From Erythrobacter sp. (GTDB taxonomy: Bacteria > Pseudomonadota > Alphaproteobacteria > Sphingomonadales > Sphingomonadaceae), in NCBI RefSeq assembly GCF_035194505.1, contig NZ_CP136573.1:1302001-1366000 (forward strand): a DNA stretch of 64,000 bases, in the 5' to 3' direction. Positions within the stretch are counted from its first letter, which is position 1. The number at the start of each line of letters is the position of its first letter. Positions 60,941 to 64,000 of this stretch are shown piece after piece. The notes under the pieces were generated by a model. That model was not told where the DNA came from. It saw only the letters and a program-made list of their open reading frames with translations, and ran no database searches. A program made the translations under genes and the position numbers.

Positions 60941-63673
60941 ATGAGCACCACTTTGCCCACCACTTTCGACCCCGCCGATATCGAAGCGCGCTGGTATGCC
61001 CACTGGGAAGCGAACGGATCTTTCCGTCCCGCGCGCCCTGACGCGGAGACCTTCACCATCGTCAACCCGCCGCCGAACGTGACGGGGAGCCTGCATATCG
61101 GCCACGCGCTCGACAACACGCTGCAGGACGTGGTGGTCCGCTATGAGCGGCTGCGCGGCAAGGATGCCTTGTGGGTGGTCGGCACGGATCACGCCGGGAT
61201 CGCGACGCAGATGGTGGTCGAACGCCAGATGGAAGCGAAGCAGGACAAGCGCACCAATTACAGCCGCGAGGATTTCGTGGCGAAGGTGTGGGAGTGGAAG
61301 GCCGAAAGCGGCGGCACCATCACCAATCAGCTGCGCCGCCTCGGCTGCTCGATGGACTGGAGCCGCGAGCAGTTCACCATGGACCCGCATTTCACCCGCG
61401 CGGTGATCAAGACCTTCGTCGATCTCTACAACGACGGCCTCATCTACCGCGACAAGCGGCTGGTGAACTGGGACCCCAAGCTCAAGACCGCGATTTCCGA
61501 TCTTGAGGTGGAAACCCAGACCATTGCGGGCAGCTTCTGGCACCTCAAATATCCGCTGGCGGACGGGGTCACCCTGCCCGACGGGCGCGATTATCTGGAG
61601 GTCGCCACCACCCGCCCCGAAACCATGCTGGCCGACATGGCCGTGGCGGTGAACCCGGCGGACGAGCGCTATGCCAGCGTTGTCGGCAAGCATGTGATCC
61701 TGCCGATCACCGGTCGCCGCATTCCGGTGATCGCGGATGAACACGCCGATCCCGAGCTGGGTTCGGGCTGCGTGAAGATCACCCCGGGGCATGACTTCAA
61801 CGACTTCGAAGTCGGCAAGCGTGCGGGCTTTGCGGCGGCTGACATGCTCAACATGCTCGATGCCGAAGCAAACGTCTGCCAGACGGCTGACGGCCTGGTG
61901 CCCGCCGAATTCCTGGGCCTGCACCGCTTCAAGCGTGACGGTGTGGACGGCGCGCGCGAGCTGGTTGTCGCGCGGATGAAGGAACTCGGCCTCCTCATCC
62001 CGCACATCACCAAGAACAAGGACGGCGAGGAGGTGGCGCACGACGCCGAACCGCGCCAGATCGCCACCCCCTTTGGCGACCGCGGCGGCGTGGTGATCGA
62101 GCCGTGGCTGACCGACCAGTGGTATGTGAACGCGGCGGAACTCGCCAAGAAGCCGATCGAAGCCGTGCGCAGCGGCGACATCGGCATCGTCCCCAAGACG
62201 TGGGAAAAGACCTTCTTCAACTGGATGGAGAACATCCAGCCGTGGTGCGTCAGCCGCCAGCTGTGGTGGGGCCACCGGATCCCGGCTTGGTTTGCTGACG
62301 ATGGCCGCTGCTTCGTCGCCGAAACCGCCGAGGCTGCGCAGGCCCTCGCCGGTGACGGTGTGGCGCTGCGGCAGGACGAGGACGTGCTCGACACGTGGTT
62401 CTCATCCGCCCTGTGGCCCTTCGCCACGCTGGGCTGGCCGGAAGGCGATGCGCCGCTCCTCCAGAAGCACTTCCCCAACTCGCTCCTCATCTCCGGCTTC
62501 GACATCCTGTTCTTCTGGGATGCGCGGATGATGATGATGGGCTTCTACAACATGGGCCAGAAGCCCTGGGACACGCTCTATCTCCACGGCCTCGTGCGCG
62601 CGGCGGACGGGGCGAAGATGTCGAAGTCCAAGGGCAATGTGGTCGATCCGCTCGGCCTGATCGACCAGTATGGCGCGGACGCTTTGCGCTTCTTCATGGC
62701 GGCGATGGAAAGCCAGGGCCGCGACATCAAGATGGATGAAAAGCGGGTCGAGGGTTATCGCAACTTCGCCACCAAGCTGTGGAACGCGGCGCGCTTCTGC
62801 CAGTCGAACGGCATCGGGGCTTCGGACACCATCAAGGCTCCGACCGCGCGCCTTGCCGCCAACCAGTGGATCATCGGCGAAGTTGCAGCCTGCGTCACCG
62901 AGATCGAGCGTGCGATGGACGATCTGCGCTTCGATGCGGCGGCCAATGCGATCTACCAGTTCACCTGGAGCAAGTTCTGCGACTGGTATCTGGAGCTGAT
63001 CAAGCCGGTCTTCGCGGGCGATCCCGACAGCCCGCCCGCAGTGGAAACCCGCGCGGTCGCCGGCTGGGCGCTCGACCAGATCCTCGTCATGCTCCACCCC
63101 TTCATGCCCTTCATCACCGAAGAGCTGTGGCACAAGCTGGGCGCGCGCGAGTGCGAGCTGATCGTGGCGCAGTGGCCCGCGCCGGAAGCGGAAGTCAGTA
63201 GGCAAGCGACCGACGCGATCGACTGGGTGATCGACCTCACCACCAACACCCGCTCGGCCAAGAACGAGCTCGGCATTGCGCCCGGCGCGAAGCTGGCGGC
63301 CTATCTTGCCGCGCCTTCGGACGTTGCGGCGCGCACCATCGAACGCTCCGGCGCCGCGATCGAGCGGCTTGCGCGGCTGGTTCCGGTGACCATCGGTGAG
63401 GCACCCGCAGGCCCCGCGATGCAGGTGACTGCGGGCGAGGACGTGTTTGTCATCCCCCTCGAAGGCATCGTCGATATCGCGGCAGAAAAGGCGCGTCTGG
63501 AGAAGGCGCTGGCGGCTTCGGAAAAGGAAGCCAAATCGCTCGGCGGCCGCCTGTCGAACCCCGCCTTCGCCGAAAAGGCCAAGCCCGAAGCCGTCGAAAA
63601 GGCCCGCGCCGATCTTGCGCACCATTCCGGCGAAGTCGAGCGGCTGACGGCGGCGCTCAAGCGGCTGGGGTAA
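60941..63673 (+). CDS. valS: Valine-tRNA ligase
   Basis: A class Ia aminoacyl-tRNA synthetase of about 910 residues. The HIGH motif is in NPPPNVTGSLHIGHALDN and the KMSKS motif in GAKMSKSKGNVVDP. An editing domain and a C-terminal coiled coil (EKARLEKALAASEKEAKSLGG) complete the family layout. The start is uncertain: ATG at 60941 (MSTTLPTTF) is preferred for alignment with relatives, but ATG codons at 60914 and 60926 are in frame and none has a strong SD. Confidence 0.96.
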   Translation: MSTTLPTTFDPADIEARWYAHWEANGSFRPARPDAETFTIVNPPPNVTGSLHIGHALDNTLQDVVVRYERLRGKDALWVVGTDHAGIATQMVVERQMEAKQDKRTNYSREDFVAKVWEWKAESGGTITNQLRRLGCSMDWSREQFTMDPHFTRAVIKTFVDLYNDGLIYRDKRLVNWDPKLKTAISDLEVETQTIAGSFWHLKYPLADGVTLPDGRDYLEVATTRPETMLADMAVAVNPADERYASVVGKHVILPITGRRIPVIADEHADPELGSGCVKITPGHDFNDFEVGKRAGFAAADMLNMLDAEANVCQTADGLVPAEFLGLHRFKRDGVDGARELVVARMKELGLLIPHITKNKDGEEVAHDAEPRQIATPFGDRGGVVIEPWLTDQWYVNAAELAKKPIEAVRSGDIGIVPKTWEKTFFNWMENIQPWCVSRQLWWGHRIPAWFADDGRCFVAETAEAAQALAGDGVALRQDEDVLDTWFSSALWPFATLGWPEGDAPLLQKHFPNSLLISGFDILFFWDARMMMMGFYNMGQKPWDTLYLHGLVRAADGAKMSKSKGNVVDPLGLIDQYGADALRFFMAAMESQGRDIKMDEKRVEGYRNFATKLWNAARFCQSNGIGASDTIKAPTARLAANQWIIGEVAACVTEIERAMDDLRFDAAANAIYQFTWSKFCDWYLELIKPVFAGDPDSPPAVETRAVAGWALDQILVMLHPFMPFITEELWHKLGARECELIVAQWPAPEAEVSRQATDAIDWVIDLTTNTRSAKNELGIAPGAKLAAYLAAPSDVAARTIERSGAAIERLARLVPVTIGEAPAGPAMQVTAGEDVFVIPLEGIVDIAAEKARLEKALAASEKEAKSLGGRLSNPAFAEKAKPEAVEKARADLAHHSGEVERLTAALKRLG

Positions 63674-63674
63674 G

Positions 63675-64000
63675 GTGGACCTCACTCTCGCCACCGACGA
63701 CACCGGCGGGCCGGAGATCTTCGCGTCGCTGCAAGGCGAAGGGCCGAGCGCCGGAATGCCGGTTGCCTTCGTGCGCCTGTCGCGCTGCAACCTTGCCTGC
63801 ACGTGGTGCGACACGGCCTACACCTGGCGGTTCGAGGGCGACAACAGGCCCCACCGCGACAGGATCGCGTTCGAGCGCAAGGCCAATCAGGTGGTGCTCT
63901 CGCCTGCCGAGACGGCTGAGCGGATTGCGGCGCTGGGCCAGAAACGGCTTGTCATCACCGGAGGCGAGCCGCTGTTGCAGGCCCCGGCGCTGGCCGAAAT
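63675..64000 (+). CDS. queE: 7-carboxy-7-deazaguanine synthase QueE, N-terminal part (cut by window edge)
   Basis: An open frame from GTG 63675, one base after the valS stop, runs off the window. It encodes PEIFASLQGEGPSAGMPVAFVRLSR-type text, then CNLACTWC, the CX3CX2C radical-SAM cluster motif, followed by DTAYTWRFEG and VITGGEPLLQ. This fits QueE, which makes 7-carboxy-7-deazaguanine on the queuosine pathway. Only about 108 codons are visible; partner genes queC and queD are not in this window. Confidence 0.88.
   Translation, partial: MDLTLATDDTGGPEIFASLQGEGPSAGMPVAFVRLSRCNLACTWCDTAYTWRFEGDNRPHRDRIAFERKANQVVLSPAETAERIAALGQKRLVITGGEPLLQAPALAE

Overview
The window is high-GC, densely packed DNA from an aerobic anoxygenic phototrophic alphaproteobacterium. 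The gene content and order (AerR/PpsR next to bchF-N-B-H-L-M-lhaA-puhABC-acsF-puhE-hemA, Sphingomonadales-type REP hairpins, TonB-receptor/halogenase sugar loci, ATP12, a bS21 gene typical of the class) fit the Erythrobacter/Porphyrobacter group best. That placement is an inference from gene content only. There are no rRNA or tRNA genes, CRISPR arrays or insertion sequences that I can support.

Region 1 (1-17080) is one arm of the photosynthesis gene cluster. ppsR (cut by the window edge) and the B12-binding antirepressor gene aerR run leftward. A near-consensus PpsR site overlaps the -35 of a good promoter facing bchF. From there about 15.7 kb runs rightward as a tightly overlapping operon: bacteriochlorophyll synthesis (bchF, bchN, bchB, bchH, bchL, bchM, acsF), LH1/reaction-centre assembly (lhaA, puhB, puhC, puhE, a 100-aa protein), reaction-centre H subunit (puhA), and 5-aminolevulinate synthase (hemA), ending in a strong hairpin.

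Region 2 (17083-34106) is an alpha-glucan (maltodextrin) utilisation locus. Leftward: MFS sugar importer, secreted GH13 amylase, GH97 alpha-glucosidase, all joined by ATGA overlaps. Rightward: a second secreted GH13 enzyme, cytoplasmic GH13 alpha-glucosidase, LacI-type regulator and a flavin-dependent halogenase-like protein. Then come a large TonB-dependent receptor (leftward), a DUF6445/2OG-oxygenase-like protein and a second halogenase-like protein. Two nearly identical 18-bp palindromes, one between the divergent operons and one inside the DUF6445 reading frame, look like operators of the LacI protein. A perfect 16-bp ParB-binding site (parS) lies between the first halogenase and the receptor gene.

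Region 3 (34198-47108) holds a lipoprotein cytochrome c, a DUF1499 membrane protein, a leftward operon (FAD oxidoreductase, TVP38-disulfide-reductase fusion, nucleoside transporter, CDP-alcohol phosphatidyltransferase), and a tripartite export-like system (ABC-like protein, HlyD-like, TolC-like). The ABC-like protein appears to have lost every ATPase motif. Two convergent genes for exported proteins of unknown function follow.

Region 4 (47171-64000) is mostly housekeeping: trmL, a hydrolase, gatB, two small genes, gatA, gatC, FKBP isomerase and rpsU leftward; crcB, an RluA-family pseudouridine synthase, a PaiB-like protein, a HAD phosphatase, a small membrane protein and ATP12 rightward; an Mla-type lipid transport operon leftward; valS and the start of queE rightward.
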